From Staphylococcus succinus (GTDB lineage: Bacteria > Bacillota > Bacilli > Staphylococcales > Staphylococcaceae), in NCBI RefSeq assembly GCF_029024945.1, contig NZ_CP118976.1:124001-188000 (forward strand): a stretch of 64,000 bases of DNA, given 5' to 3'. How positions within the stretch are numbered: the stretch's first letter is position 1; each line of letters begins with the position of its first letter. Positions 8,405-17,121 of the stretch are shown here, one piece after another. The notes beneath the pieces were generated by a model. That model had not been told where the DNA came from. It searched no databases and was given only the letters and a program-made list of their open reading frames with translations. Made by a program: the position numbers and the translations under genes.

Positions 8405-8782
8405 TTGCTTATATCAGAAGTAAGTAAAAAAATGGAAATAAGTATAGATACACTTCGTTATTATGAAAAAATTGGGATCATTCCACAAATTTCTAGAACA
8501 AATGGTGGTGTCAGAAATTATACTGAAGATGATTTGAATTGGATTAATTTAGCGAAATGTATGAGACAGTCTGGACTTTCAATCGAGGCATTGGCACATT
8601 ACTTAGAGCTCTTTCAGCAAGGTGAAGATACTCAAGCGGAGCGACTGGCCATATTATCAGAGCAAAGAGAAACGGTATTAAATACAATACAACAAATGAA
8701 TGATACTTTAGAGCTTCTCAATAAAAAGATAGATAATTATGAAACAGTTTTAAAGCCAAGGGAAGAAGCGCTTAGACAATGA
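8405..8782 (+). CDS. MerR-family transcriptional regulator (aldehyde/thiol-stress AdhR-like)
   Basis: 125 residues. The N-terminal MerR helix-turn-helix has the signature ISIDTLRYYEKIGIIP and is followed by a C-terminal coiled coil (about residues 75-120). No cysteine cluster for metal is apparent, which is more like the AdhR/small-organic-signal branch than metal sensors. The start is TTG 8405 behind AAGGAAG; an ATG at 8375 lies inside the predicted -10. The gene appears to regulate its own promoter. No co-transcribed target follows, so any other target lies elsewhere. Confidence 0.8.
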   Translation: MLISEVSKKMEISIDTLRYYEKIGIIPQISRTNGGVRNYTEDDLNWINLAKCMRQSGLSIEALAHYLELFQQGEDTQAERLAILSEQRETVLNTIQQMNDTLELLNKKIDNYETVLKPREEALRQ

Positions 8783-8888
8783 TTGATACATCGCGTATCA
8801 TAGTATTTAAAATAGATACAAGAATATTTTAAATAGAAATCACCTGGAATCTAGGTAGTAAAATTATATTAGATAACAAATTAATATT

Positions 8889-8917
8889 AAAAAAAGCCAA
8901 ATGCATTTTAGCATTTG
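8889..8917 (-). terminator. Terminator for the MaoC-like gene
   Basis: Read leftward: stem CAAATGC / GCATTTG with a 6-nt loop, then GGC and a run of seven T (A tract at 8889-8895 on the + strand). Confidence 0.6.
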
Positions 8918-8932
8918 ACTTGTCTGTGTGCT

Positions 8933-8963
8933 AAACCAACATATTATTATGTTGGTTTTATTT
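8933..8963 (+). terminator. Terminator of the merR-like gene
   Basis: Perfect stem AAACCAACAT (8933-8942) / ATGTTGGTTT (8949-8958) followed by TTTATTT when read rightward. Its 3' arm touches the stop codon of the convergent MaoC-like gene. Confidence 0.8.
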
Positions 8964-9383
8964 AGCTATAAGCGCGGTTAATTCACCTTTAAAGACAATA
9001 TCATCGTCTTGATTAAATGTCGATAAACGCACAGTTAATAGACCACTGTCTGGTTTGATAGAATGTTTATCTATGACTTTAATAACAACATGTAAAGAAT
9101 CATTGGGAAAGACGGGTTTAATAAATTTAATATTATTCATTTGTGTTCCAGCAATGATGTCTTCACCATATTTTTTGGTTTCAACCCATAATTTAAAAGA
9201 AAGTGAAAGGGTATGTATACCAGAAGCAATAATCCCTTTAAAGCGACCTTGCTCAGCTTTTTCTTTATCTATATGTATATATTGTGGATCAAATTCGCTG
9301 GCAAATTCATGAATATCTTTATCTGTCACTTTATAATCGTTGGTTGTAAATGTATCTCCAATTGAGAATTCATCAAATTTCAT
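8958..9383 (-). CDS. MaoC-like hotdog-fold dehydratase/hydratase
   Basis: A 141-residue single hotdog domain. FDPQYIHIDKEKA corresponds to the hydratase-2 motif, with the Asp and His of D-x(4)-H as catalytic pair, and GIIASGIHTLSLSFKLW follows. Family members hydrate trans-2-enoyl-CoA to (R)-3-hydroxyacyl-CoA or act on related thioesters. Start ATG 9383 follows GTGAGGTA. The gene is alone in its transcription unit, so its pathway is not clear. Confidence 0.8.
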   Translation of the reverse strand: MKFDEFSIGDTFTTNDYKVTDKDIHEFASEFDPQYIHIDKEKAEQGRFKGIIASGIHTLSLSFKLWVETKKYGEDIIAGTQMNNIKFIKPVFPNDSLHVVIKVIDKHSIKPDSGLLTVRLSTFNQDDDIVFKGELTALIAK

Positions 9384-9570
9384 AATAAGTACCTCACTTG
9401 TTAATATTTAAAAAATTATACTATAAATATTTTCGCACTACATAAGAAGTAGATAGGAAAGAGAACAAGCTTTATAGCACTAATAATCATATCATTTATA
9501 ATAAAAGCTATCCATTAAACTGCTAGGCTTTACGCAAGATTCTCAATAAATAATATGACATTGGAAAATG

Positions 9571-10545
9571 TTAGTCGTGTGATACAAATTTAAGGTCTAA
9601 TGTATCAATATTTGCGATGACCTTTTCAAAGCTTAAAGGTTGGGGTTCATTAGGGAACGTCGTGAAATCATAGGGTTCACCTAATGTTCGGAAGAAAGGT
9701 TCAAATAATCCAGGTACTAATAAACCAATCATTTTACTATAGTGTGCATCGAAACGATAAGAGTGTATTGTCCCTGCTGGTGCATGTAAAAAATCACCAG
9801 GATATAAAACAATTTCCTGACTTTGTTCTCCTACCCACATTGTGACTTTGCCATCAAAGCAGTAAAACGTTTCTGTATGTTTTTCATGATAATGAGATAC
9901 AATCGCATCTCCAATTGGTCCTTCTGTAGACACGACAATATAGTTGTCTTCTGTGTCTTTTTGAGTTGTTATTAATGAATGTAACTGATCACCTGTTAAG
10001 ACATTGTCTCCCTCGCCTGAAGGCCAATATAAAATTTTAGAATCAGTGGAATTTTTATCAGTAAATTTTATATCAAATTGAGTTTCTAAGTCTAATTTCG
10101 CTAAAGTTTCAGCCCGACTAATATAAGCAGGGTGTTTGGAATGACTATACTGTTGACCTATAAATTGATACATCTCCGTTATGTTGCCGTCAATCGTATA
10201 AGTTAGTATTTTTGTACGGTGGGCTTGCATACTATAGCCATGACTTAAACCAGGTGGGATAAGTACATAATCACCTCTGTTTAATGTTAATGTTTTGTTT
10301 TCTAAATGAATATCAAGTACACCTTCCGTTACTAATATGGACTCATACATTTTTTCATGTAGATGCGCAGGAAAACATTCATTTTTTCCACCTGTAATAG
10401 TGACAACTTCAAACATATTTCCTGTACTTTTGTTTGTTGATAAAAAGGTGAATACTTGTCTATTCCATATAAAATGTTCGCCAGAACCATTTTCGATAAT
10501 ATAAGGTATCTTTGTAGTAGGTAACTCATTTCTTAATATATCCAA
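9571..10545 (-). CDS. Quercetin 2,3-dioxygenase-like bicupin (QdoI/YxaG type)
   Basis: A 324-residue bicupin matching B. subtilis QdoI along its length. The N-terminal cupin has PAHLHEKMYES and GLSHGY; the C-terminal cupin has SHYHEKHTETFYC and GTIHSY. Each therefore keeps the His-His-Glu-His metal set. The closing PGLFEPFFRTLGEPYDF block is typical of quercetinases. The enzyme would open the flavonol ring of quercetin with O2, releasing CO. I set the start at TTG 10545: an upstream ATG at 10560 contains the ribosome binding site AGGAG in its own second and third codons, and the TTG start aligns with the family N-terminus. Suggests contact with plant material. Confidence 0.85.
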   Translation of the reverse strand: MDILRNELPTTKIPYIIENGSGEHFIWNRQVFTFLSTNKSTGNMFEVVTITGGKNECFPAHLHEKMYESILVTEGVLDIHLENKTLTLNRGDYVLIPPGLSHGYSMQAHRTKILTYTIDGNITEMYQFIGQQYSHSKHPAYISRAETLAKLDLETQFDIKFTDKNSTDSKILYWPSGEGDNVLTGDQLHSLITTQKDTEDNYIVVSTEGPIGDAIVSHYHEKHTETFYCFDGKVTMWVGEQSQEIVLYPGDFLHAPAGTIHSYRFDAHYSKMIGLLVPGLFEPFFRTLGEPYDFTTFPNEPQPLSFEKVIANIDTLDLKFVSHD

Positions 10546-10907
10546 ATTGAATCTCCTCATTTTCTTCTATATTTATAAGTAAAGTGAACGTATATAAATC
10601 AACACTATCTTTTTATTTTATATAAATTATAACTCTTTCATAAGTGACAATTTTAAGAACAATATAAACGCTTCTAGTTGAAATTTTACGTTATTTTTAA
10701 AATTTGTTTAGTTTATCTATTTGAAATGAAGGGGATTATGTACTAGTATAGTAGCTTGTGTGATTATAACGAACGTCATAAAAATATGTTTAAAACTTTT
10801 TAGTAGCGAACTAGAGAGTTTCTTTTTTATGTTTATAGATAGGTTGTTAAATGATTGGGGAACGGGTTTTGATTTAAAAAAATAACCTGAGAAAGAGAGG
10901 GAGCAAT
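10546..10907. other. 362-bp intergenic region between quercetinase and the YitT gene
   Basis: AT-rich spacer with the promoters of two divergent genes. I see no further gene, strong hairpin or recognisable operator. Confidence 0.5.
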
Positions 10908-11747
10908 ATGTTATATAGAATTCATTTTAAAAATATATGCTATTGTATTTTAGGGACTTTTATCATTGCTATTGGAATCAATGCATTTATCATTGCTTCT
11001 AATTTAGGTGAGGGTGGTACTGTCGGTGTTTCATTAAACTTAAAATATACACTTGGATTATCGCCAGCACTCACTTCACTGATTATAAATTTGATTCTGA
11101 TTGTTGTCGGTTGGAAATATTTAAGTAAAACGACAGCGATTTATACTTTAATTACAGTTATTTCAAGTTCTTTTTTTATTGGTATCACAGAACCATTAAA
11201 TTTACACATAGAATCTGATTTTATAAATACTGTCTTTTCTGGTGTATTAATAGGGATAGGTTCAGGACTAGTTATCGCAGCACGCAGTACACTTGGGGGA
11301 ACATCTGTTATTGCGAAGATTATCAATAAATACACTGAAATTAAGACTTCCCAAGCGTTGTTTGTCTTGGACTCATTGATTGTATTATCATTCTTAATTG
11401 TTTTACCTATAGAAAAAGTATTGTATACCATCGTAATGTTATTCATTGTGGAAAAAAGTATGTCATTTGTCATCGAAGGGTTTAACCCTAAAAAGGCAAT
11501 TACCATTATTTCTGAAGCTAATACGAAGATTAGTAATCAAATTAATCGGGAGACGGGTCGTGGATCAACATTATTAAATGGCGTAGGCGGTTTTGGGCAA
11601 AAAGAGAGACAAGTACTGTATGTGGTCGTGCCTCAAAACCAACTTTCGCATATAAAGAAAATCGTAAATTCACACGATGAACATGCATTTCTTGTTATTC
11701 ATGATGTGAGAGATGTGTTGGGTAATGGCTTTATGAATCTACAATAA
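10908..11747 (+). CDS. YitT-family membrane protein (DUF161 + DUF2179)
   Basis: 279 residues. About five hydrophobic helices occupy residues 10-200, including GEGGTVGVSLNLKY and ARSTLGGTSVIAKI, which are landmarks of the family. A soluble C-terminal DUF2179 domain follows (about 205-275, with GRGSTLLNGVGGF and VVVPQNQLSHIKKIV). The function is unknown in general. Start ATG follows GAGAGGGAG. Monocistronic, ending in a bidirectional terminator shared with trhO. Confidence 0.83.
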   Translation: MLYRIHFKNICYCILGTFIIAIGINAFIIASNLGEGGTVGVSLNLKYTLGLSPALTSLIINLILIVVGWKYLSKTTAIYTLITVISSSFFIGITEPLNLHIESDFINTVFSGVLIGIGSGLVIAARSTLGGTSVIAKIINKYTEIKTSQALFVLDSLIVLSFLIVLPIEKVLYTIVMLFIVEKSMSFVIEGFNPKKAITIISEANTKISNQINRETGRGSTLLNGVGGFGQKERQVLYVVVPQNQLSHIKKIVNSHDEHAFLVIHDVRDVLGNGFMNLQ

Positions 11748-11753
11748 TTAAAT

Positions 11754-11803
11754 AGTATTAAAAATCCTGCCATGGCTAAAGCATGGCAGGATTTTTTAAT
11801 ACT
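11754..11803. terminator. Bidirectional terminator between the YitT gene and trhO
   Basis: Long stem with core TCCTGCCATG (11765-11774) / CATGGCAGGA (11782-11791), extended through A/T tracts and AGTATT/AATACT. It works in both directions and reaches the trhO stop codon. Confidence 0.92.
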
Positions 11804-12755
11804 ATTGATGTACAAGGTCTTTAAAGTTTTCTAAGCGTTGTGTTTTTTCTTCATCACTGATGTTATGCGTTTTTACATAACGATTGCTTTCTTGTGCAGC
11901 ACAATCATGTGAGCAAGCACCTAAATAACGTGCTTCGTTTTCTTCTGAAACTAGAATTTGACGATTACATTCAGGGTTACTACAGTTGATATAACGCTCG
12001 CAAGGTGTACCATCGAACCATTCTTTGCCTACAACATTTTTATCTACTTGGTTGATTTCTACACTAATACGTTCATCGAAGACGTACATTTTACCGTCCC
12101 ATAATTCGCCTTGAGTTTCAGGGTCTTTACCATAAGTAGCGATACCACCTTCAAGTTGGCTAACATCTTCAAAGCCTTCTTTTAATAAGAAGCCAGAGAA
12201 TTTTTCACAACGAATACCGCCAGTACAATAAGTGACAATTTTCTTGTCCATAAATTGTTCTTTGTTTTCTTTAATCCAGTCAGGTAAGTCTCTAAATCTA
12301 GTAATATTTGGACGAACAGCACCACGGAAATGACCTAAGTCATATTCATAGTCATTACGCGCATCGATGACTACAGTATCATCTGATTGTAATGCTTCTT
12401 TAAATTCTTTTGGAGATAAGTATGCTCCTGTTAATTCTCTAGGATTAACGTCATCTTCTAAGTCTAAAGCAACAATTTCCTCACGCGCACGCACGTGCAT
12501 CTTCTTGAATGCATGACCTTCAGATTCATCAATTTTAAAAGTAATTCCTTTAAATCTTTCGTCTGATTGTAATGCTTCCATATATTGGTCAGTTGCTTCA
12601 ACAGTACCAGATACAGTACCATTAATTCCTTCTGTTGATACTAAAATACGACCTTTAAGATCTAATGATTTACAAAAATCTAAGTGCTCAGTAGCAAATG
12701 TTTCGGGCTCATCAAGTGATGTATATTTATAATACAATAATACTCTATAATCCAT
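11802..12755 (-). CDS. trhO: tRNA uridine 5-oxyacetic acid-type hydroxylase TrhO (rhodanese family)
   Basis: 317 residues. An N-terminal acylphosphatase-like domain (1-95, with RILVSTEGINGTVSG) is followed by a rhodanese domain (about 115-215) with the active-site loop YCTGGIRCEK, and a C-terminal Cys-rich segment (CERYINCSNPECNRQ and CSHDCAAQE). TrhO/YceA-type enzymes hydroxylate U34 of certain tRNAs using O2, the first step to 5-methoxyuridine in Gram-positive bacteria. Length and domain order are standard. Start ATG follows AGAGGAGA. Confidence 0.93.
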   Translation of the reverse strand: MDYRVLLYYKYTSLDEPETFATEHLDFCKSLDLKGRILVSTEGINGTVSGTVEATDQYMEALQSDERFKGITFKIDESEGHAFKKMHVRAREEIVALDLEDDVNPRELTGAYLSPKEFKEALQSDDTVVIDARNDYEYDLGHFRGAVRPNITRFRDLPDWIKENKEQFMDKKIVTYCTGGIRCEKFSGFLLKEGFEDVSQLEGGIATYGKDPETQGELWDGKMYVFDERISVEINQVDKNVVGKEWFDGTPCERYINCSNPECNRQILVSEENEARYLGACSHDCAAQESNRYVKTHNISDEEKTQRLENFKDLVHQ

Positions 12756-12939
12756 AATTCAATTCTCCTCTAGTATAGTCTTTTCATTATTTGTTTATAT
12801 AAAATTTAAGTTTGAACGGTTGTTATATATAATCTATAGCTGTTATCTTCAACTTTAAAAGTTTTAATCACACCGATTAAGTCACTTTGAATAAAAGAAC
12901 AAAATTCTCCTCACTATATTGTAACAAAAAAGGTATATT

Positions 12940-12985
12940 ATTCAATTCAAAAATTCCGATAAAAGAAGTAATTTTTGAATTGAAT
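12940..12985. repeat. Perfect 16-bp inverted repeat with 14-nt loop
   Basis: ATTCAATTCAAAAATT (12940-12955) and AATTTTTGAATTGAAT (12970-12985) are exact reverse complements. The stem is only A/T and C/G-poor and is not followed by a clean T tract, and no gene ends nearby, so it is not an obvious terminator. Role unknown. Confidence 0.85.
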
Positions 12986-13101
12986 GAAAATAGCAAATAA
13001 CGGCAAAGATAACCAACAAAAATATATGAATTTTAATTGTTAATGATACATTAAGTAAGATATCAAAGGCATATTGGTTTAACCTTTCATGATATAAGAA
13101 T

Positions 13102-13145
13102 AAACATTATAATGATTGCGTTTACAAACATTATAATGTTATAAT
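13102..13145 (+). promoter_or_regulatory. Promoter/operator of the amino-sugar acid operon, with cre
   Basis: TTGCGT (13116-13121), 18-bp spacer, TATAAT (13140-13145). TGATTGCGTTTACA at 13113-13126 matches the cre consensus with one mismatch and overlaps the -35. AAACATTATAATG occurs twice, at 13102-13114 and 13126-13138, with a 24-bp period, and the second copy is part of the palindrome AACATTATAATGTT. These are good candidates for the operator of the GntR regulator encoded in the operon. Confidence 0.65.
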
Positions 13146-13167
13146 CTTTTTCGAGAGGTGAGACATT

Positions 13168-14268
13168 GTGGAAAGTACAGGACTTATCAAAAATATTGCA
13201 ACTATAGAAGGAAAACGGATAGATATTTTACTTGAAAAGGGTATCATCAAGAAAATAAGCGAGGGCGATACATTAGAAGGGAACATTTTATTTGATGGCT
13301 CTGATTCGTTTGTGTCAACTGGGTGGATTGATATGCACGTTCATGCGTTCTCTGATTTTAGCCCATATGGTGATGAAATAGACGCTATAGGAGTAAAACA
13401 AGGTGTGACCACAATAGTGGATGCTGGTAGCTGTGGAGCAAATAGAATAAATGAGTTATATCAAAGAGCGCAACAGAGTCAAACGAATGTTTTAGCATTT
13501 ATAAATATATCTAATATTGGCCTCGAAAGAATTGATGAACTATCCAACTTAGATTGGATTAATCAACATCAATGCATAGCAGCTTGTAAGTTATACGAGG
13601 ATATGATTATTGGATTAAAAACACGTATCAGTAGCAGTGTTGTTAAAGGGAATGGCGTTATCCCATTAGAAAAAGCGATAGAGATTAGTAATGAAATAAG
13701 CTTGCCTATCATGACACATATTGGCTCGGCGCCGCCAAAAATTGAAGATGTTATTCCATTGCTTAGAAAAGGGGATATCATTACACATTATTTAAATGGT
13801 AAGGAGAATAATTTGTTTGATGAAAACGGCGAACCGTTGACTGTATTGAAAGACGCAGTTGATAGAGGTGTTTATTTAGACGTCGGGCATGGTAATGCGA
13901 GTTTTTCATTTAAAGTGGCTCAACAAGCTCGAAAGGCGCATGTAAAATTCAATACGATTAGTACTGATATTTATAAAAAAAATAGGGTCGAAGGGCCAGT
14001 GTTTAGTTTATCTAACGTATTAACTAAGTTTTTATGTTTGGGTTATACGTTAGAAGATATTATTAGTGCAGTAACTACTATGCCAGCAAAAATAATCGAT
14101 AGACCTGAACTAGCAGAATTGAAAGAAGGTATTAAAGCTAATTTAACGATATTTGATGTGTCGGACAACAACCAAAAACTGATAGATTCAGATAATCAAA
14201 TCATGAATAGTTCTAAAATAATTAAAGAAAGAGGCGTGGTTTCAAATGGTAGATTCATTAAACTCTAA
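13168..14268 (+). CDS. Amidohydrolase/deacetylase-family metallohydrolase
   Basis: 366 residues of the amidohydrolase superfamily (COG3964-like). Expected metal ligands are all visible: DMHVHAF (HxH), CKLYEDM (the bridging Lys), MTHIGSAP (His), ITHYLNG (His) and STDIYK (Asp). Characterised relatives hydrolyse acetylated amino or hydroxy acids. Being first in the operon, it probably removes an acyl group from an N-acylated sugar acid before lyase and aldolase act, but that is inference. Start GTG 13168 follows GAGAGGTGAG. It overlaps the next gene by 23 bp. Confidence 0.8.
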   Translation: MESTGLIKNIATIEGKRIDILLEKGIIKKISEGDTLEGNILFDGSDSFVSTGWIDMHVHAFSDFSPYGDEIDAIGVKQGVTTIVDAGSCGANRINELYQRAQQSQTNVLAFINISNIGLERIDELSNLDWINQHQCIAACKLYEDMIIGLKTRISSSVVKGNGVIPLEKAIEISNEISLPIMTHIGSAPPKIEDVIPLLRKGDIITHYLNGKENNLFDENGEPLTVLKDAVDRGVYLDVGHGNASFSFKVAQQARKAHVKFNTISTDIYKKNRVEGPVFSLSNVLTKFLCLGYTLEDIISAVTTMPAKIIDRPELAELKEGIKANLTIFDVSDNNQKLIDSDNQIMNSSKIIKERGVVSNGRFIKL

Positions 14269-15352
14269 ATATGGATTAAAACAAGTAATTAATGCGAGTG
14301 GCAGAATGAGTATCCTCGGCGTTTCATCACCAACTGATACTGTAATGAATGCAATGAAATTTGGCGGTCAAAATTATGTTGAAATTTCAGACTTAGTTAA
14401 TAAATCAGGACGCTATATTGCAGAAAAAATAAATGCTGAAGATGCAGTAGTTGTGAACTCAGCCTCTAGTGGTATCGCGTTATCAGTTGCTGGAGTAATT
14501 ACAGGCGGAAATAAACGTATGAGTCAGCGCTTGCACAATGACCACATAGATAAAAAAGAAATAATTATATTTAAGGGACACAATGTACAATATGGTGCCC
14601 CGATAGAGACTATGATTTATTTAGGTGGAGGCTCAGTAGTTGAAGTTGGTTATGCCAATGAAGGGAATGCCACTCATGTACAAGAGGCTATTAATAATAA
14701 TACTGCTGCCATTTTATATGTCAAATCACACCACGCAGTTCAAAAAAATATGGCATCTGTAGAAGACATTTATGCAATAGCGCAAGAATATCATATCCCA
14801 TTAATTGTAGATGCAGCTGCGGAAGAAGACTTGGAAAAATATGTAAAATATTCAGATTTAGCGATATACAGTGGATCAAAAGCAATTCAAGGTCCTACGA
14901 CTGGTATTGTAGCTGGAAAAAGATTACTCATTGAATCAGTAAAAGTACAATTAAACTTTATTGGAAGAAGTATGAAAGTAGGCAAGGAGTCAACCTTTGG
15001 TCTGCTGCAAGCTTTAGACGAATATTTTGAGAAAAAAGATAACTCACAATATGAAAGAAATGAGTTAAAAAAACTAGAGCCACTAAATGATTATGACGGT
15101 GTGAATTTAGAGATGATACAAGATGAAGCCGGAAGAGCAATTTATAGAACACGTGTGCATGTAGCCCCTAAAATATTGAATCTAACTGCAGAAGTATTTA
15201 CAGAAAAATTAAAGCAAGCTGAAATTGCAATCTATACGCGTGATTATGGCGTGAAACAAGGGTATTTTGATATTGACCCTAGACCATTAAAGCAAGGTGA
15301 AATTGAAGTGATTTTTAAAACGATGACTCAAATTATAGAGGGGGAAATATAA
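14246..15352 (+). CDS. DgaE-family PLP-dependent ammonia lyase
   Basis: 368 residues of the SelA-like aminotransferase fold. The PLP lysine lies in YSGSKAIQGPTTG, with the phosphate-binding VNSASSGIALS upstream and IVDAAAEED as the PLP-contacting Asp region. Closest known role is Salmonella DgaE, which eliminates ammonia from D-glucosaminate-6-phosphate to give 2-keto-3-deoxygluconate-6-phosphate. The adjacent DgaF-like aldolase supports the same reaction here. Start ATG follows AGAGGCGTGG and overlaps the amidohydrolase end, suggesting coupling. Confidence 0.85.
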   Translation: MVDSLNSKYGLKQVINASGRMSILGVSSPTDTVMNAMKFGGQNYVEISDLVNKSGRYIAEKINAEDAVVVNSASSGIALSVAGVITGGNKRMSQRLHNDHIDKKEIIIFKGHNVQYGAPIETMIYLGGGSVVEVGYANEGNATHVQEAINNNTAAILYVKSHHAVQKNMASVEDIYAIAQEYHIPLIVDAAAEEDLEKYVKYSDLAIYSGSKAIQGPTTGIVAGKRLLIESVKVQLNFIGRSMKVGKESTFGLLQALDEYFEKKDNSQYERNELKKLEPLNDYDGVNLEMIQDEAGRAIYRTRVHVAPKILNLTAEVFTEKLKQAEIAIYTRDYGVKQGYFDIDPRPLKQGEIEVIFKTMTQIIEGEI

Positions 15353-16102
15353 ATGAAAATTTCAAACAGATTTTATAAAGATAGAGTCTCGCTTAATGTA
15401 TTGGCAAAAGGTGAGAAAAACATTATAGATATTTATCAAGCAGCAGAAAAAAATGTAGTGATAGGGGTTTTATCGAAGGATTATGAAAGTGTAGCTGAAG
15501 CTGTAGACGGGATGCGTGCGTATGGTGTGCATGTAGATGATGCAATTTCAATAGGACTAGGTGCTGGAGATAATAGACAAGCGAAAGTTGTATCAGATAT
15601 TGCACGCTCATACCAAGGATCTCATATTAACCAAGTATTCACGAGTGTCGGTCAAACGGCAGCCAATAGTGGAGAAGATACCTGGGTGAATGCATTAGTA
15701 TCTCCTTCTGGCAAGACTGGGTATGTCAATATTTCAACTGGGCCTTTTAGTAGTGCATGTTCTGAAAAAGCGATTATACCTGTTGAAGCTGCAATTCAAT
15801 TAATTAAAGATATGGGTGGAGCTTCAATTAAATTTTTCCCAATGAACGGTTTAGAAACAATTGAAGAGTATAAATATGTCGCACAAGCATGTGGTGCTGC
15901 AGGTTTTGGATTAGAACCAACCGGGGGCATTACCAAGGAGAATTTTGAAGAAATTTTACAAATTGCATTAGAATCTAATGTGCCTAAAATTATTCCTCAT
16001 GTTTATTCTTCGATTATTGATAAAGATACTGGATTAACGAATATCGATGATGTGGCATGGCTTACGCATAAAATAAAAAGCTTAGTTGATCATTATGAAT
16101 AA
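15353..16102 (+). CDS. DgaF-family 2-keto-3-deoxy-6-phosphogluconate aldolase
   Basis: 249 residues, starting on the base after the DgaE-like stop codon. IKFFPMNGL and FGLEPTGGITKENF resemble the DgaF/KDGP aldolase family, which cleaves KDGP to pyruvate and glyceraldehyde-3-phosphate. It follows the ammonia lyase directly, as in the Salmonella dga operon. Ribosome binding site GAGGGGGA lies in the end of the preceding gene. Confidence 0.85.
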   Translation: MKISNRFYKDRVSLNVLAKGEKNIIDIYQAAEKNVVIGVLSKDYESVAEAVDGMRAYGVHVDDAISIGLGAGDNRQAKVVSDIARSYQGSHINQVFTSVGQTAANSGEDTWVNALVSPSGKTGYVNISTGPFSSACSEKAIIPVEAAIQLIKDMGGASIKFFPMNGLETIEEYKYVAQACGAAGFGLEPTGGITKENFEEILQIALESNVPKIIPHVYSSIIDKDTGLTNIDDVAWLTHKIKSLVDHYE

Positions 16103-17114
16103 AAAACATGTTGCAGCATACGGAGAAATAATGATGCGCTTAGAAGCACCAAACCATTTACTACTAAGACAATCTGAGAATTTGAATTTTTCGTTTACTG
16201 GCACAGGTGTTAATGTAACAGGCTTACTCGCACAATTTGGATATGATTCAAGTTTGATTAGTGCTGTACCGAATAATTCTATTGGGACGGCAGCTATTGG
16301 TGCGATACGCAAGCTAGGTATTCGTAGTGAATTTATTATTAAAAATAATGATAATTTAGGAATGTATTTTTTAGAAAAAGGATTTGGTCCTAGGGCTAGT
16401 ATAGTAACTTATGCCAATAGACAACAGAGTAGTTTTAACACGACTGATATTTCGCAATACAATCTTTTACAGAAGCTCGAAAATGTCGATGTACTACATA
16501 TTTGTGGTATTACTTTAGCGATGAATTCACTTACCAGAGAAAACGTATTAAGTTTAGTGAAATTAGCGAAAACACAAGGAATAAAAATTGTGTTTGATTG
16601 TAATTTTAGACCCTCATTATGGGGGGATAATGGAAATATCAATGCTAAACCATTCTATGAAAAGATTTTAGCAGAAGCGGATATAGTTATCATGAGTGAA
16701 AAAGACGCTATGCTCACGCTGGGTTTACAAACAACTGAACTAACTCGAGAGGGACAACTAGAGTCATTGTTACCTGTAGTGGCTGATAAATATAATATTA
16801 ATACAATTGCTGGAACAATACGTACGATTCGTGGTAGCAATCATAATGTCATTAAAGGTTACTTATATAGTGGGAATGAGATGTACTATTCGAAATCATT
16901 TAATGTAGACATTTTAGATAGAATTGGTACAGGCGATGCATACACTTGTGGCGTCATTCATGGCACACTTTCCAACATGAATCACCAAGATACAGTTAAC
17001 TTTTCAGCTGCATCATGTATTCTTGCACATACTATTTCGGGAGATACACCATTGTTTGATACTGATGATATAATTAAAATCATAAATGAGGAAAAAAATG
17101 ATATAGAGAGGTAA
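16095..17114 (+). CDS. PfkB-family sugar kinase (2-keto-3-deoxygluconate kinase-like)
   Basis: 339 residues. The N-terminal GEIMMRLEAP and FTGTGVNVTGLLAQFG are typical of KDG kinases, and the C-terminal DRIGTGDAYTCGVIHG is the PfkB signature with the catalytic Asp in GTGD. It would phosphorylate the sugar acid at C6 either before or after deamination. In Salmonella the PTS does this job, so the kinase compensates for the non-phosphorylating GntP permease here. ATG 16095 overlaps the aldolase stop by 8 bp (ATGAATAA), which implies translational coupling. Confidence 0.82.
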   Translation: MNKKHVAAYGEIMMRLEAPNHLLLRQSENLNFSFTGTGVNVTGLLAQFGYDSSLISAVPNNSIGTAAIGAIRKLGIRSEFIIKNNDNLGMYFLEKGFGPRASIVTYANRQQSSFNTTDISQYNLLQKLENVDVLHICGITLAMNSLTRENVLSLVKLAKTQGIKIVFDCNFRPSLWGDNGNINAKPFYEKILAEADIVIMSEKDAMLTLGLQTTELTREGQLESLLPVVADKYNINTIAGTIRTIRGSNHNVIKGYLYSGNEMYYSKSFNVDILDRIGTGDAYTCGVIHGTLSNMNHQDTVNFSAASCILAHTISGDTPLFDTDDIIKIINEEKNDIER

Positions 17115-17121
17115 TTGATTT

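Larger units (their letters stand above)
12756..13167. other. 412-bp divergent intergenic region with hairpin, cre and promoter
   Basis: Holds the start region of trhO, a 16-bp perfect inverted repeat, a cre-like site, a promoter and a repeated palindrome, each listed separately. No gene is apparent. Confidence 0.6.

Noticed and set aside
12940..12985. 16-bp inverted repeat as a transcription terminator
   Set aside because: Stem is almost all A/T, no T tract follows in either direction and no gene ends within 180 bp, so it is listed as a repeat of unknown role.
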